A DNA stretch of 64,000 nt from Paguma larvata (lineage: Eukaryota > Chordata > Mammalia > Carnivora > Viverridae), in NCBI GenBank assembly GCA_030068075.1, contig CM057826.1:64453312-64517311 (forward strand), read 5' to 3'. Below the pieces are notes generated by a model that saw nothing but the letters and a program-made list of their open reading frames with translations, was not told the DNA's origin and ran no database searches. The translations under genes were made by a program, and so were the position numbers. Shown in pieces: positions 1-11,759 of this stretch (position 1 is its first letter; the number at the start of each line of letters is the position of its first letter).

Positions 1-342
1 TTAAATCTCACTGAAATGAAAAAGTAGATGTTGCATGGTGCCATCTTCTCCCGAGTCCTTGCTTGTGTCTCTTGCTCCTAACTAGTATGTAAGTGAGTGT
101 TATGGTTTCAAGAGCTTTCCTTTATATGTCACTAGAGTATGTGCTGACTAAAGTAATTGTGCTGATGTGAACAAAGAGCACAGATAGCTAGGTGATACTG
201 ACACCTGCACGTATTCATGCTGCTCACATTTTTAATGACTTAAGGATGGGGTTCAAAACCTTTTAGTGCATAGCATTGTGAATACTGCAACTAATTTGAA
301 ATATTTTAAATATTTTCAAAACATGCGGAGATTAAAATATTT
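1..342. other. Unassigned AT-rich DNA
   Basis: No recognisable repeat, splice-bounded exon or open frame worth keeping. It runs up to the start of an LTR-like fragment near 343. Confidence 0.5.
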
Positions 343-735
343 TGAGTTTGTATTAGTCTTCTTTGCCGTGTAGCAAATGATGACAAATTTAGTGGCTTAA
401 AACAATACCTCTATAATAGCTTACCATTCTGTAGGTTAGAAGTCTGGCATGGCATGCCCAGGTTTTCTGCACAGAATACCACACAGCTGAAATGAAACTA
501 TTGGCTTGAATGAGTTCTCTTATGGACATTCTGGAAAAAGATCTGTTTCTAAATGAATTCTTGTTGGCAAGATCCAAGTCTTGCAGTGGTAGGACTGAGG
601 TCCTCTTTTCCTTGCCTACTGTCAGCTGGGGGCTCTCTTAGCTCCAATGGGCCACCCACATTCCTTAACATGTGACTCATTTCAACTTCAAAGCCAGCCA
701 CATTGCTTACTGTGTCACTTATCTCAATTTAAAGG
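343..735 (-). repeat. MaLR/MLT1-type LTR fragment, left part
   Basis: The stretch around 380-410 (AAATTTAGTGGCTTAAAACA) is the reverse-strand signature of mammalian MaLR-type LTRs, followed by the usual 'CTGTAGGTTAGAAGTCTGGCA' type segment and a G-rich middle. The matching second half resumes near 1190 (CTGCAAAATCCCTTCACAGC at about 1356), so another LTR seems to have landed inside it. This is a non-coding solo LTR remnant. The subfamily is not resolved. Confidence 0.5.
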
Positions 736-1189
736 CAGTATGGCAGGCTGAATAATGCCCTTTTCCGGAAGATCCCGTTGTCCCATTCCCTGAAACCTGT
801 GAATATGTTACCTTATATGGCAAAAGGAACTTTGCAGGTGTGATAAAACTAAGGATTTTGAGATGGGGGATTATGTCGGATTACCTGGATGGACCTGATG
901 GCATCACAAAGGTCCAAATAGGAGAGAAAGCAATGAAAAGACAGGAGCAGAGACTGAAGTGATATACCAGGAACCAAGGAATGCTGCTGTTTCTCAACGC
1001 TGGAAGACCAAGGTACAAATTCTCCCTTGGAGCCTCCAGAGGGAACTGGCCTGCTGACACTTTAATGTTAGCCTCTTAAAGACTCAATTTGGATTTCTGA
1101 CCTCCAGGACATAGAGGAATAAATTTTCGCTGTTGTAAGCCTCTAAATCTGTCGTGATGTGCTACAGCCGCAATCAGAAATGAATAGAG
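736..1189 (+). repeat. MaLR-type solo LTR (second copy)
   Basis: Contains CTGTGAATATGTTACCTTAT (about 799) and ATGGCAAAAGGAACTTTGCA, a conserved core of old mammalian LTRs, then GCCTCCAGAGGGAACTGGCC and a terminal ACCTCCAGGACATAGAGGAATAAATTTT with an AATAAA-type signal. Orientation is opposite to the flanking LTR pieces. No internal retroviral genes are present. Confidence 0.55.
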
Positions 1190-1482
1190 CCAGCAACGGG
1201 GAATTTCTCTCATTGAGTCTCACACTTTGAAGCTCTCTAACTTCCTCCTCTGAGACAAATGGGAGAAAACTCTAAAGGCTTAATGTGTTGAGGTCCTGCC
1301 CACCCATGTAATTTCCCTCATTTAAGGTCTGCTGTGTGGCGACATTAATTACTTCTGCAAAATCCCTTCACAGCAGCACCTGCATTAGTGTTCATTTGCA
1401 TAACTGGATTAGATGGGTGCACACAAGATGCTGGGAATCTTGGGGGGCTATCTCAGACTTCCGTCCACCACAGAAATTAGAA
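1190..1482 (-). repeat. MaLR/MLT1-type LTR fragment, right part
   Basis: Continuation of the element beginning at 343. The segment TCTGCAAAATCCCTTCACAG followed by CAGCACCTGCATTAGTGTT is typical of the reverse complement of this LTR group. The 62-codon open frame here (1336-1524) is chance. Confidence 0.5.
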
Positions 1483-1530
1483 ACCTTAAAAATGTTTTGG
1501 AACTTATTTAAATATTTAAAATAATTTAGA

Positions 1531-1741
1531 CTTGGGGCCCCTGGGTGGCTCAGTTGGTTACGCGTCCGACTTCGACTCAGGTCATGATCTTGTGGTTTGT
1601 GGGTTCAAGCCCTGCATCAGGGCTCTGACCGCTCAGAGCCTGGAACCTGCTTCAGATTCTGTGTCTCCCTCTTTCTCTCTCTGTCCCTCCCACACTCACA
1701 CCCTGTCTCTCTCTGTCTCTCAAAAATAAATAAAGATTAAG
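1531..1741 (+). mobile_element. SINEC (carnivore tRNA-derived SINE)
   Basis: Head CCCCTGGGTGGCTCAGTTGG, then the pol III box-like CAGGTCATGATCTTGTGG and GGGTTCAAGCCC, a CT-rich body and tail AAAAATAAATAAAG. It is flanked by a short target-site duplication ATAATTTAG at 1521-1529 and 1742-1750. Non-autonomous, mobilised by L1. Full-length apart from a short A-tail. Confidence 0.95.
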
Positions 1742-1941
1742 ATAATTTAGGTTTTTACCTAAAACCAATAATTAAATTACCTGGTCTTATAGACATTAGG
1801 AATTCATTAAAAATGTTTCATTTTTTTATGTGTTTAGTAGGAGTCCACTGCAGTTCTGAATTTACACAGCACATTTCGTCTGTCAGTTTTTATAACAGTG
1901 AAACAGATAGCCTCTCTGAACACTTTCTTCTCTTGCTTTTA

Positions 1942-2147
1942 TTTTATTTTATTTATTTATTTTTTTAACATTTATTTATTTTGATGTTAATGTGTTGAGA
2001 CAGAGCGTGAGCAGGGGAAGGGCAGAGAGGGAGGGAGACACAGAATCGGAAGCAGGCTCCAGGCTCTGAGTCATCAGCAAGGAGCCCGACGGGGGGCTCG
2101 AACTCACAGACAGTGAGATCATGACCAACTCAGCCACCCAGGCGTCC
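1942..2147 (-). mobile_element. SINEC, reverse
   Basis: Reads reverse complement: T-rich start, GAGCAGGGGAAGGGCAGAGA purine body, then GAGATCATGACC and the reversed head CCACCCAGGCGTCCC. Target-site duplication CTTGCTTTTA at 1932-1941 and 2148-2157. Confidence 0.95.
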
Positions 2148-2661
2148 CTTGCTTTTAATTCTCTTGCTTATCACAAGGCCTACTGCTTTACACTGCAAGA
2201 ATATACAAGGGGAGGTTTCCAGGGCTCTAATGTAGTCAAAGGACACATACAATGAATTTCCTCTGGAGACCTGCCTCTGGAGTTTCCCACCCCCTCCTAG
2301 GGCAGAATTCCTTGCTTTGTTTTTCTACTCTAGTCAGTACACAAGCTTCTCGGAGTTCCTACAACCTATAATCTCTACTTCCTTGATTTATTTAAATTTC
2401 TAGTCAAGTACATAGTCTGTGATTGATGTTTATTGAATGAATGAATAAATACAGTTCCTCATACACTTCCTTTTGTGGCTATTTAGGGGTGTGTTTTGGC
2501 TTTTTTCACAGTCATGTTTAACTCTCAGCCATCTCAAGGAAGTAGATGCTATATCTCCTTGCCTTCTTCTGTTACTTATCTATCCTCGAGTATTTTTTCT
2601 ATCACAAAGATGAAATCTTTTTTGATTTTCTTTTTTTAAACTCTAATTGCTTATGCTTCTT

Positions 2662-2880
2662 TTTTCAATTAAAATTTTTTTTTAACATTTTATTTATTTT
2701 CGAGAGACAGAATGCAATTGGGAAAGGGGCAGAGAGAGAGGGAGACACAGAATCTGAAGCAGGCTCCAGGCTCTGAGCTGTCAGCACAGAGCCTGACATG
2801 TGGCTCAAACCCACTAATAGTGAGACCATGACCTCAGCCCAAGTCAGCCGCTTAACTGACTGAGCCACCCAGGAGCCCTG
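2662..2880 (-). mobile_element. SINEC, reverse
   Basis: Complete reverse-oriented SINE ending in the head complement CTGAGCCACCCAGGAGCCC. A 16-bp duplication (ATTGCTTATGCTTCTT at 2646-2661; ATTGTTTATGCTTCTT at 2881-2896, one mismatch) proves retroposition. The next SINE begins 32 bases further on, head to head. Confidence 0.95.
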
Positions 2881-2912
2881 ATTGTTTATGCTTCTTAAAG
2901 TGTATTGTTTCA

Positions 2913-3101
2913 GGATACCTGGCTCAATCAGTTAAGTGTACAACTTCAGCTCAGGTCATGATCTCACAGTTAGTGAGTTTGAGCCCCATGCTGGCAGTGC
3001 TGAGCCTGCTTGGGATTCTCTCTCCCCCTCTCTCTGCCCCTTCCCCATGTGTACGCTTTTTCTCTCTCCGTCTCGAAAACAAACAAACAAAAAAAAAGAG
3101 C
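2913..3101 (+). mobile_element. SINEC, forward, diverged head
   Basis: The head is degraded (GATACCTGGCTCAATCAGTT) but the internal CAGGTCATGATCTCACAGTT and GAGTTTGAGCCCC boxes, CT-rich tail and (AAAC)-like A-tail are clear. Probable target duplication A(T/C)TGTTTCA at 2904-2912 and 3102-3110. Confidence 0.9.
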
Positions 3102-3110
3102 ACTGTTTCA

Positions 3111-3943
3111 TTTTCTTCTTCTTGGTGTATTATTTTGCATCTTTTCCTATTCCAATGAACTTTTGTGAATGACAGAAAGTGTCCCAGGAGAGGAAAATTA
3201 CCTTCACGTGTTGTTGCATCAGTTTGTAAAAAATGTTTATCTGATAAAGTAGCATTTTAGTAGGAAAAAAACCTTCCTCTATGAAAAATTAAAACAGAAA
3301 TACAGTTCTTTAAGAGACCCAATGTTTTTATGAACATCTTTTTAATATTTACTGTATGGTTTTTTCCCCCTAGACCACACAGGTTAAAAGAGTAACATCG
3401 TAAGGTTTTTCTATATATGCCAAATGCTTTCCCTAAAAACTTCTTGAATATTTCATAAGGAAACTTTTACCAAAAGGTGACATTGCTTTAGTAGTCCTGT
3501 CTGGGGACTGAAAACATGAAAATTAGGATAGAAATGTCTGAAATGGAAGAATGTAGTGAGGAGATTAATTGAATTATACACCTTACTTATGCCATCAGAG
3601 ATTTTGCTTTGATGGAGTACTTAAGTGAAAACACATTTTCATTTAATGTGAAACCTAATCGTGCTAATTTGCCAAAAGAAAATGTCAAATTAGTGATTAA
3701 TTCACGCTCATCAAGATGTTTACTGGAACCTGATTATATCAGCATATATACAGCAAATATAGTTTCTATATTTCTTAACATCTCAGTAATACATCCTTGC
3801 AAGTCTTACCAGTTATACTAACAGATAAAAGTTAGATTATGTAGTTTAAATTTCCATTTTATGCAGTTGACAATTTTTAATTCTAAACTTCTGAGTAAGA
3901 AAATATGGAAAGAAAAAGCTAATTCATTATTGATTGTTAACTT
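3111..3943. other. Unassigned AT-rich DNA
   Basis: Nothing recognised between the SINE pair and the L1 tail. Short open frames (for example 3609-3821) lack any domain signal. Confidence 0.5.
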
Positions 3944-3955
3944 GCTAAGTATTTT

Positions 3956-5166
3956 CTTTAAATACTTTATTGTCAAACTGGTTTCCATACAACACCCAGT
4001 GCTCTTCCCAACAAGTGCCCTCCTCTGTGCCCATCACCCACTCTCCCACCTCCCTCAGTTTGTTTTTAGTCTTTGAGAGTCTCTTATGTTATGTCTTCCT
4101 CCCTCTCTGTGACTTTTTTTCCTTCCCCTCTTCCCCTCCCCCCTGGTTTTCTGTTAGGTCTCACAAAGCCTACCTATGCATGGGAACATATGGCATCTGT
4201 CTTTCTCTGCCTGATTTATTTCACTCAGCATAATATCCTCCAGTTCCATCCATGTTGCTACACATGGCCAGATTTCATTCTTTCTTATTGCTGCGTAGTA
4301 TTCCATTGTATATATATACCATATCTTCTTTATCCATTCATCAGTTGATGGACACTTAGTCTCTTTCCATGATTTGGCTATTGTTGAAAGTGCTGCTCTG
4401 AACATCGGGATACATGTGCCCCTATGCATCAGCAATCCTGTATCTCTTGGGTAGATTCCTAACAGTGCTATTGCTGGGCCATGGGGTAATTCTATTTTCA
4501 TTTTTTTGATGAACTTCCACACTGTTCTCCAGAGTGGCTGCACCAGTTTGCATTCCCACCAACAGTGCAAGAGGATGCCTGTTTCTCCACATCCTCGCTA
4601 GAATCTATAGTTTCCTGATTTGTTCATTTTAGCCACTCTGACTGTTGTGAGGTGGTATCTCAGTGTGGTTTTGATTTGTATTTCCCTGATGATGAGTGAC
4701 ATTGAGCATCGTTTCATGTGTCTGTTAGCCATCTGGACGTCCTCTTTGGAGAAGTGTCTATTCATATCTTCCGCCCATTTCTTCACTGGGTTATTCGTTT
4801 TTCGGGTGTGGAGTTTGGTAAGTTATTTATAGATTTTAGATACTAGTCCTTTATCCGATATGTCATTGCAATGATCTTTTCCCATTCCATTGGTTGCCTA
4901 TCAGTTTTGTTGGTAGTTTCTTTTGCCGTGCAAAAGCTTTTTATCTTGATGAGGTACTAGTAGTTCATTTTTGCTTTTAATTCCCTTGCCTTTGGAGATG
5001 TTTCGAGTAAGAAATTGGTGCATCTTAGGTCAAAGAGGTTTTTTCTTGCTTTCTCCCCTAGGATTTTGATAGTTTCCTGTCTCACATTCAGATCCTTCAT
5101 CCATTTAGAGTTTATTTTTGTGAGTGGTGTAAGGAAGTAGTCTAGTTTCATTCTTCTGCATGTTGC
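3956..5166 (-). mobile_element. 5'-truncated L1 (LINE-1), carnivore type
   Basis: Reverse-oriented 1.2 kb L1 3' end: 3' UTR (3956-4153) with the carnivore motif GTCAAACTGGTTTCCATACA, then the C-terminal third of ORF2. A 12-bp target duplication GCTAAGTATTTT at 3944-3955 and 5167-5178 bounds it, so this is a classic target-primed, 5'-truncated insertion. The long open stretch within ORF2 indicates a fairly young copy. It cannot move, lacking the promoter, ORF1, endonuclease and reverse transcriptase. Confidence 0.95.
4154..4570 (-). pseudogene. L1 ORF2 C-terminal fragment
   Basis: A 138-codon open frame with the L1 ORF2p carboxyl-terminal signature: a Cys-rich start ([13 protein letters not shown]), then DPAI-like LLGIYPRD, the STIAKSW block, CPSTDEWIKKIWYIYTMEYY and KNEIWPCVATWMELE. 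It ends at the ORF2 stop just before the 3' UTR. Upstream ORF2 sequence continues in another frame (about 4598-4786), showing at least one frameshift or stop. Remnant, not a host gene. Confidence 0.9.
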
Positions 5167-5224
5167 GCTAAGTATTTTTAAAAGTCATATTGCGAGAGAA
5201 TTCTGGGTGACTTTATTCCAATGT

Positions 5225-5600
5225 ATGTGTTGTATTAATCAGCCATTACCACAATAACACTGCATAAGTACTCTGAAATTTCATGACTGACAACAACAGT
5301 TTGGTTTAGTCTAGAACAACTGGGGAATTCTTCTTCAGACTGCTATATGCGCCTTGGACCATCCTTGAACCAATGTCTGCTCAGGGCACATTCTTGTGGC
5401 AGAAAGCAGAAACGCAAGTGCCAAACAAACTTAACTTTGTGAACACACACAAGGCCTCTATGGCCATGATCCTCTAAGATTCTGTTGGCCAAAGTCATTC
5501 GTGTGGCCAAACCCCAACTCAGTGGAGCAGGGGAATATATTGCACCCCCAGAGGGCTGGGGAAGTGTGGAAGGAGTATTTATTGAACAGTAATCCAAACT
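5225..5600 (-). repeat. Ancient MLT1-like LTR fragment
   Basis: Begins TATTAATCAGCCATTACCAC and contains TTGGCCAAAGTCATTCGTGT then GGCCAAACCCCAACTCAGTG, ending near TTTATTGAACAGTAATCC. This order resembles reverse-oriented old MaLR LTRs. Strongly diverged, family assignment tentative. Confidence 0.4.
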
Positions 5601-6139
5601 GTCTCATGTGTTTTATTCTTTATAAAAAATGGTATATTCGATCAAAAGGATTTCTATCTGTGCAATCATATGCAAATACGATATACACTATGCCTTCTTT
5701 TTTTCATGGTATCTGATAAGGTTAAGTGTAAATTTAAGTGTAAATTTGTCAATCCTTTGTCAAAAATTTGTCCAATTTTTGGACCCAAGATGACTTGTTT
5801 TATGTGTTTAAGCAGCTATTTGCTTCATCTTGGGTTATTTTCACATATATATTTGGATCAATCATGACTTTTTATCTTATTTTTCCTTTAAGAATAAATG
5901 TATCTTTGGTAGAAGAGAAGAAATGGAAGAATGGATGCTTCTGAAGTTTCTATACCAGGGCGGAGGCCTCATCTGTCTCTGTTGCTGCTACTTCTCAGTG
6001 CCCACCCCAGCACTTGGCTCTCACTAGGCTCTCAGTAAATATTCAACTGGCTGATTAGCAACCTGCAAGAGGGTCCTCTTGGGTCCCACCTCTATCTCTG
6101 CCTAATTTTGTGTTTATACATACAATTTCTGAGACTACA
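5601..6139. other. Unassigned DNA
   Basis: No clear repeat. The segment near 6010-6060 (AGGCTCTCAGTAAATATTCA) faintly resembles the 3' end of MIR or L2 but is too short to call. Confidence 0.45.
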
Positions 6140-6548
6140 AATAATTTTTTTATAATGGCAAAATACATATGACATAAAATTTCCTATTTTAAAGCATATG
6201 ATTCAGTGGCATTAACTACATTCATAATGTTGTGCAACTATCACTACCATGTACTTCCAGTACTTTTTCATCACCTCAGAAGTAAATGCTGTCCCCATTA
6301 AGCAGTTACTCCTTATCCCTCTTCTCCAAAGCCCCGGCAGCCACTAATCTGTCTCCTGTCTCTGTTTGGAACATTTCATACAAATGGATACTATAGTATG
6401 TGGCTTTTTGTGTCTAACTTCTTTCACTTAACATTTTCAAGATTTATTTATAGTGTGTGGCATGGGTAGCATTTCATTCCTTTTTACCACTGAATAACAT
6501 TCCATTGTATAGATATACCACATTTTGTTTATCCATGCATCAGTTATG
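6140..6548 (-). mobile_element. Old L1M 3' end
   Basis: Reverse-oriented mammalian L1M tail: ATGGCAAAATACATATGACA, AAAATTTCCTATTTTAAAGC, TTCAGTGGCATTAACTACAT, GTTGTGCAACTATCACTACC, then ACATTCCATTGTATAGATAT and TGTTTATCCATGCATCAGTT. The order matches L1 read backward from its 3' end into ORF2. No target duplication recognised. Confidence 0.85.
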
Positions 6549-8024
6549 AAATTTAGGCAAATAATATTTCATATATGTACTAATTGATTTAGATATTACA
6601 TGAGGTCTAATAAATTAATCTTAGTGGTTTTATTTCTTTCCCCTGGTAGAACATATTAGCGAGGGCGTCTTTTCCAGAACTTAGTTGGAATGGGAAGAAG
6701 AGATAACTGGAAGACTTTCCAGAAAAATAATATCAACACTGTGTATAGTGAATTCCCACTGCCCAATTAAACTGTGATAATGCATTTTTTTTTAACTTCA
6801 GCCTAGATTACTATGATCAGATATCATAGTCACTTGACAGCAATTTGGTAGAAAATCAGGCATCGGCAGCTGGTTATTTTAATTGTAACTTTAATCTTGC
6901 ATCTTTTCCTTATTTGCTGTGACACACGCCTTACTTTCCTCTTTTATAAAATAATAACATCCAAATGGTACTTTCCCACTTCTTCCCATGCTTTCTGTGC
7001 CAATGATCCATGTGCTTTCCAGCCTCCTCCTTGCTCTCCAAAAATGTTTTTAATCCCAGATCATGTGAGATTCTGGTTTAAGATTTAAAATACTTGCCTC
7101 CCTGAAGGTTTATTACCCAATTAGAGTCTGAAAGGGGCTGCATGCCTATTTCATTATTCATACAGTCCAAGGGGAGTGTGATGGAATTAATTTAAGAGCT
7201 TGGGAGAATAAGATATATGAATAAAATGCAAGGAATTGGCATTATGTAACCTGGAGAAATGAAGGCTGAAGTCTTTGATACATGAAGGACTATTATATAG
7301 AGGAGGATGAATGGTTTTTCTCTGTCTTCCATGAGAAAAGAATAAGAGGAAATGGATTTAAGCTATAGCAGGAAGGATTTAGATTAGAAATAAAAAGCTT
7401 TCTAACTCTAGGGAATGTAAGGCATTTTATCAGTGTCCTTACTAAACCCCAAAAGGGATATAAGGAAAAGAAAGTGGAAGTGAAGAATTACTTTTTTGGT
7501 TAACATTGTTTATTAAGAAATGTTCCTAAATACCGTTTCTTGTAAATGTTCAGACAAGGACAGACACCTACCTGTCTGGGTGGTCTCAGTCCCTGAAGAA
7601 AGCAGGGACCTCATGCTGTCATGTTTCTCCTCTATAGAAGTGTCTAGTATGTTTTTCGGTCAGGACCCGCTTAACAAAATTTAGCGAAATGAATACAACC
7701 CTCTTCTTAAAGATAAGAAAACCAAGATGGTGTAGTAACTGAGATTAAGGAGCTAGCCGCTAGTAGGATCAAATTCACACAATTACCTAGGACAAAAAAA
7801 AATGATACAAAAAATAGATTTTTACCTGTTGTGTACCTAGAATCCTGGATGAACAATCCAGAACTAGACTTAGGCACATGTTCTCTCTGCCATACCTTTG
7901 CTGTCTGGACTGTTTCTAGATTAACGAGTTAGTTAGTGTCTAATTGGTTAAGTAAGCCAATGGCCTGGCTCTAGTGAACAATATTGAGCAGTTACTTTAA
8001 GAAAGATTAAAAATAATGTAAGTC
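6549..8024. other. Unassigned DNA
   Basis: No repeat or gene recognised in about 1.5 kb. Short open frames only. Confidence 0.45.
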
Positions 8025-8110
8025 AATTCTTCATTGAGTGCCTACAACATCTGAGATATTATGCTAGGTCCAGGTGCTAGGTGGTGCATAAGATCGAAGA
8101 GATATCTGTG
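8025..8110 (-). repeat. Possible L2 3' end
   Basis: TTCATTGAGTGCCTACAACA then GATATTATGCTAGGTCCAGG resembles the reversed L2 3' end (tttattgagtgcctactatg...). Short and diverged. Confidence 0.4.
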
Positions 8111-10239
8111 ACATAATATGGAGATAAACCTCCCCTCTTTTTAAGTCAGTTGGTAATATTAAGGCCAAACATCAGGAAGAGAGTAGAGAAGAAAAAAAAA
8201 TAACCAGAGTAGCTTTGTGTTTTCTCTGAAGGTATTTCGGTGCAGGCTTTTAAACTCACATCGGCTCTCTCCCTGGCATCTTTCTTCCCTTTTTCATCCA
8301 GCCAAGTGGATGGCCTGCTCCCTCACCCCCTCACTGTATACTGCTTTCAGCGTGTGCTCGCCATCTCACCAACTCCTAGACATTTTCATTCTCTTGACTC
8401 CTCACATGTCAGAACTTCTTAGAGTCCTGAATGGAGAGTAGTTACAATGGCATTTGAAGGCCAGCTGCGGCGCTATATGGTGGGCAAAGCCCTGAGGGGC
8501 ACAGGGGTCCTCAGGGTAGAGCTTTGGGCCTCAATTTGAGATGCCAAATATAGAATCTTGTGTTAACTTGCATGACAGGAGTAAAGTGATAAAAATTAAA
8601 ATCTACCATGGAATGAGGGAAACTATCAAGCAACACTGATAGCAGGCATCAAGATCTAAGAAGGAGGAAAAAAATTGTTAAAAATACTAGTTACAATAAA
8701 TATATAAACTATTTGTCAATTATGCATAATCACCACTAATATAAAAGAACAATAACAATGATTCATCATGAAACATGCCATATTAATTTTGTGTGTATTT
8801 AATGTCATTTTAATGTAAATTTTTCATGTAGCTCAGTTTTCAAAATTTCTTGCTTTTGAAGCATGGCTGTCTGTTGGGAGAATATAAAATAATAGAGAGA
8901 ACAGTACCCACCCATGGAGTACCCACCCATTTAATTATTCACACTGTTTGGTGACAGCAACCACACTGGTTGCTGTTTCCTAAATAATGCTGGTTAAAAA
9001 AATTTTTTTTTATCTGTTGAAATGGAAAGAATATTTCAATGATATTTCTAAACTTCAACAATTGGCATATTGTTCTAATTTCCTTAGCTGCTTTCCCTAA
9101 AGGAAACATATTTGTTTTCAGGGCTGGCAAGTCTTGGCATAATAATAAATTGTTTCTAATATTAAGTTGAGAAGAAACCTAATCAGACTATTTTAATTTT
9201 AGCAATTTCAGGATTTCTAGTTTCCACCTCCTGCTTCCCCAGCAAAAACTGAACAGAGAATATTAGATTTTCTGTTCATCAGATACTTTTCTCAAGCTTT
9301 TTTTTTTTTTTTTTGGTTAGTAAGACTTAACCGAAAGATAATCAAAGGAAGTCTCATCCTTGGTCAGGCCCTTCTTTTAACCTTGATGAAAGTGTTGTTA
9401 AATCTGTGTTTTGATTTTAAGATTGAAAAGTTAATGTAGACCCTAAGGGAATCAAATAAAACAAAACTTGAGAATAAACTTTTACAATTAAGCAAAGAAA
9501 AAAAAGCAATTAATGACTGGCTATCAGATAGGCCTGGGCTGACCCATTTAAAGCAGTTTCTTTAACCCCCTAGTCCCTATTATCTGGGTTAGCTGTGAGT
9601 CTTTGTCATCATCACTTTAATGTTTCTGTGTTTTTTTCCCCTTCTCCCTTGAAGGAGCTATCCTAAATTCTTGGCAGCCTTTCTGAACTGCAGTGGAACC
9701 AAGGACTTTTATGTATTCAAATTCTTAATTGTAAACATTGTGACAAGCGCTGGCAAACTGGGATTTGGCAGAATTAGTGTGATGTCATAGAAAAGAATGT
9801 CCTTTGTTTTATTTAAAAGTGGTTTCCAAGTTTTTCCCCAGTAAGTCTGGCTTTTATCTTAATCTCTGAGAGGGCCCTTCACCAGATGTCAGAACCAAGA
9901 CATTATCTTTGAATTCTAAGGACTTCACCCAGGCTGACCTAGATCACTCCCCATCATGAACTGAATGCAAACTTCTTAAATAACACCATTCCTCCAGGCC
10001 AATGTTCTTGTCTTTTCATTCCATATCTTTTGCCCTGTCTGTTTGCAAGCTTTGTCTTAGCCAGTATTTTCCTTTCAATTCCCTTAGCATGAAAGTGATT
10101 CGCAAACACCATCATCTCCTTAAAACATTTTCAAAAAGAGATACTGATTTCCAATCTGGCTTCATCCCCTATAAACAGGCAAGTTACAAATGATGAACCT
10201 GATGTCAGTTAGTGGCAAAGTCCTAAAACAGAATATTAA
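8111..10239. other. Unassigned DNA
   Basis: About 2.1 kb without a confident call. It contains a pure T-run at about 9299-9315 which lacks adjacent SINE or L1 sequence. No open frame above 75 codons. Confidence 0.45.
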
Positions 10240-10600
10240 ACAAATGATTTGTTAGCGGGTGGGGAAAAAGTCAGTGATAAATTATGAGGGTCTGGATGAG
10301 TTTTCTAAGAACAAATGGCAACCCAATCTCTCCCTTAGATACGGTCCTCACATTAGGAGGTTAGAGAAACTAAGAGCATTTTGATTTCAGCAAGACATTC
10401 GAAGTAATTGTTCAAAGTGGCTTCGTGGACAAGATGAGGTAAACAGAGCTGGGTGAAATGGCCATGTCTGGTAGAACAGTTATGGCTATTTAATGAAATT
10501 ATATAATTTAGGAGGTGATCTTTTGGGATATGCCTCAAACCCTTAGGTTGGCGCAACCTCAGTCAGCATTTTCGTTTACAATTTGGATGAGCCATGCAAG
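10240..10600 (+). repeat. L3/CR1 LINE fragment (ORF2 region)
   Basis: The series TTTCAGCAAGACATTCGAAG, GGCTTCGTGGACAAGATGAG, then GGCGCAACCTCAGTCAGCAT and TTTACAATTTGGATGAGCCA follows the order of the reverse-transcriptase region of the mammalian CR1-like L3 element (dfskAFD, 'gtggacaagatg', 'gacttggatga'). Heavily decayed; reading frame lost. Confidence 0.6.
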
Positions 10601-10669
10601 GCCCTTTTTTATTTCTATTTGATCTTCAAAACGCTGCTTCAAACCCCCTCCAACTTGGAGTCTTCTGTT

Positions 10670-10895
10670 ACTCTCTGGTTTGATTTAAAGGTCTCTCCTC
10701 TGTCCTGCTATAGTAAGTAGCTTTTCATTGTACTTACCACATTGTTCTGTGATTCCTCATTTACCTGTTTCCTTAGTTAGGCTGTGAAATACTTAAGGTA
10801 AAACACCAATCTTATTTAACTTTATATCTCACAGCATCTGGTACTTAGTGTCTATCTGTAAAATATTTTTGAGTATATGAAAGAATGAATGACTT
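10670..10895 (+). repeat. L2 3' end
   Basis: Order of weak matches: CATTGTACTTACCACATTGT, TAGGCTGTGAAATACTTAAG, CATCTGGTACTTAGTGTCTA and terminal GAAAGAATGAATGA, as in the last 200 bases of L2. Confidence 0.6.
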
Positions 10896-10941
10896 AATGG
10901 TGTATTTAACATTATTTTCCATGTCCCCAAAAATGTAATAT

Positions 10942-11102
10942 ATATATTTATGAGAGAGCACGAGCAGAGGGAGGGAGAGAGAGAATCTCAAGCAGGCTCC
11001 ATGCAGAACCCGATGCAGGGCTCAATCTCACAACTCTGGGATTATGACCTAAGCAGAAATCAAGAGTGGGACACTCAACTGACTGAGCCACCCAGGAGCT
11101 CC
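10942..11102 (-). mobile_element. SINEC, older subtype, reverse
   Basis: GAGAGAGCACGAGCAGAGGG body, GATGCAGGGCTCAATCTCAC, GGGATTATGACCTAAGCAGA and head complement CTGAGCCACCCAGGAGCTCC. Imperfect flanking repeat AAATGTAATA / AAGAAGTAATA. Its box ('ACTCTGGGATTATGACCT') differs from the commoner copies, suggesting an older CAN-SINE subfamily. Confidence 0.9.
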
Positions 11103-11759
11103 AAGAAGTAATATTCTTAATAACAGAATTGAGATTCAGAAAGAATTGAATGGTCGAAAAAATGGATTAAACTAAAATGAAGTCAGTACTTCACTCCATT
11201 GATCCTACCAACCACCTTTTATTGTCTCTTACCGCCTTGCCATTCTCAGTTGCCTCCTCACCAAGTTTAATTTTATATCTGATCATTATAATCAGTCCCT
11301 TGCCCATCTTTGGCTTTGTTCTTTACAAACTAAAACTCTGGAAAAATCCAATTCTTTACATGCATCCATGGAAAAACATGGCTGAAGAAATGTCCGCTAC
11401 TCTGCTGACTTGCTTCACTATTAATTCATGACTACCAACCTGAAGTGGAACCTTAATACTGCCACTAATCCCTGGAAAAAAATATAAGAAAACCGATGAA
11501 AACTTCCACATCACCTGTCACCTCCTCTGCCCCCACATACTTTGTGTTCCTTTATGTTTCTAAAGAGATGAACTGTTTATGACCGGACATATAGCCACCA
11601 TATACATTGGATCCTGCTCCTCTAATTTACTCAAAAACATTCCAGGAATTCTAGGATTTCAGTCTTTTTTTTTTTTTTCCCCTCTCTTCCCTGGGTCATA
11701 TTGAGAGTAGTAGCGTAAACACTACTACTAGTTCTACTTTAAAAAAACCTTTAGATTTC
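11103..11759. other. Unassigned, possibly further L2
   Basis: Pyrimidine-rich sequence that may be the decayed upstream part of the L2 that follows, for example CCACCTTTTATTGTCTCTTA. There is no secure match. A T-run lies at about 11667-11680. Confidence 0.35.

Noticed and set aside
4620..4832. Plus-strand 70-codon frame
   Set aside because: Antisense shadow of L1 ORF2.
9299..9315. T-run as the tail of an unlisted reverse retroposon
   Set aside because: No SINE or L1 sequence and no target duplication adjoin it.
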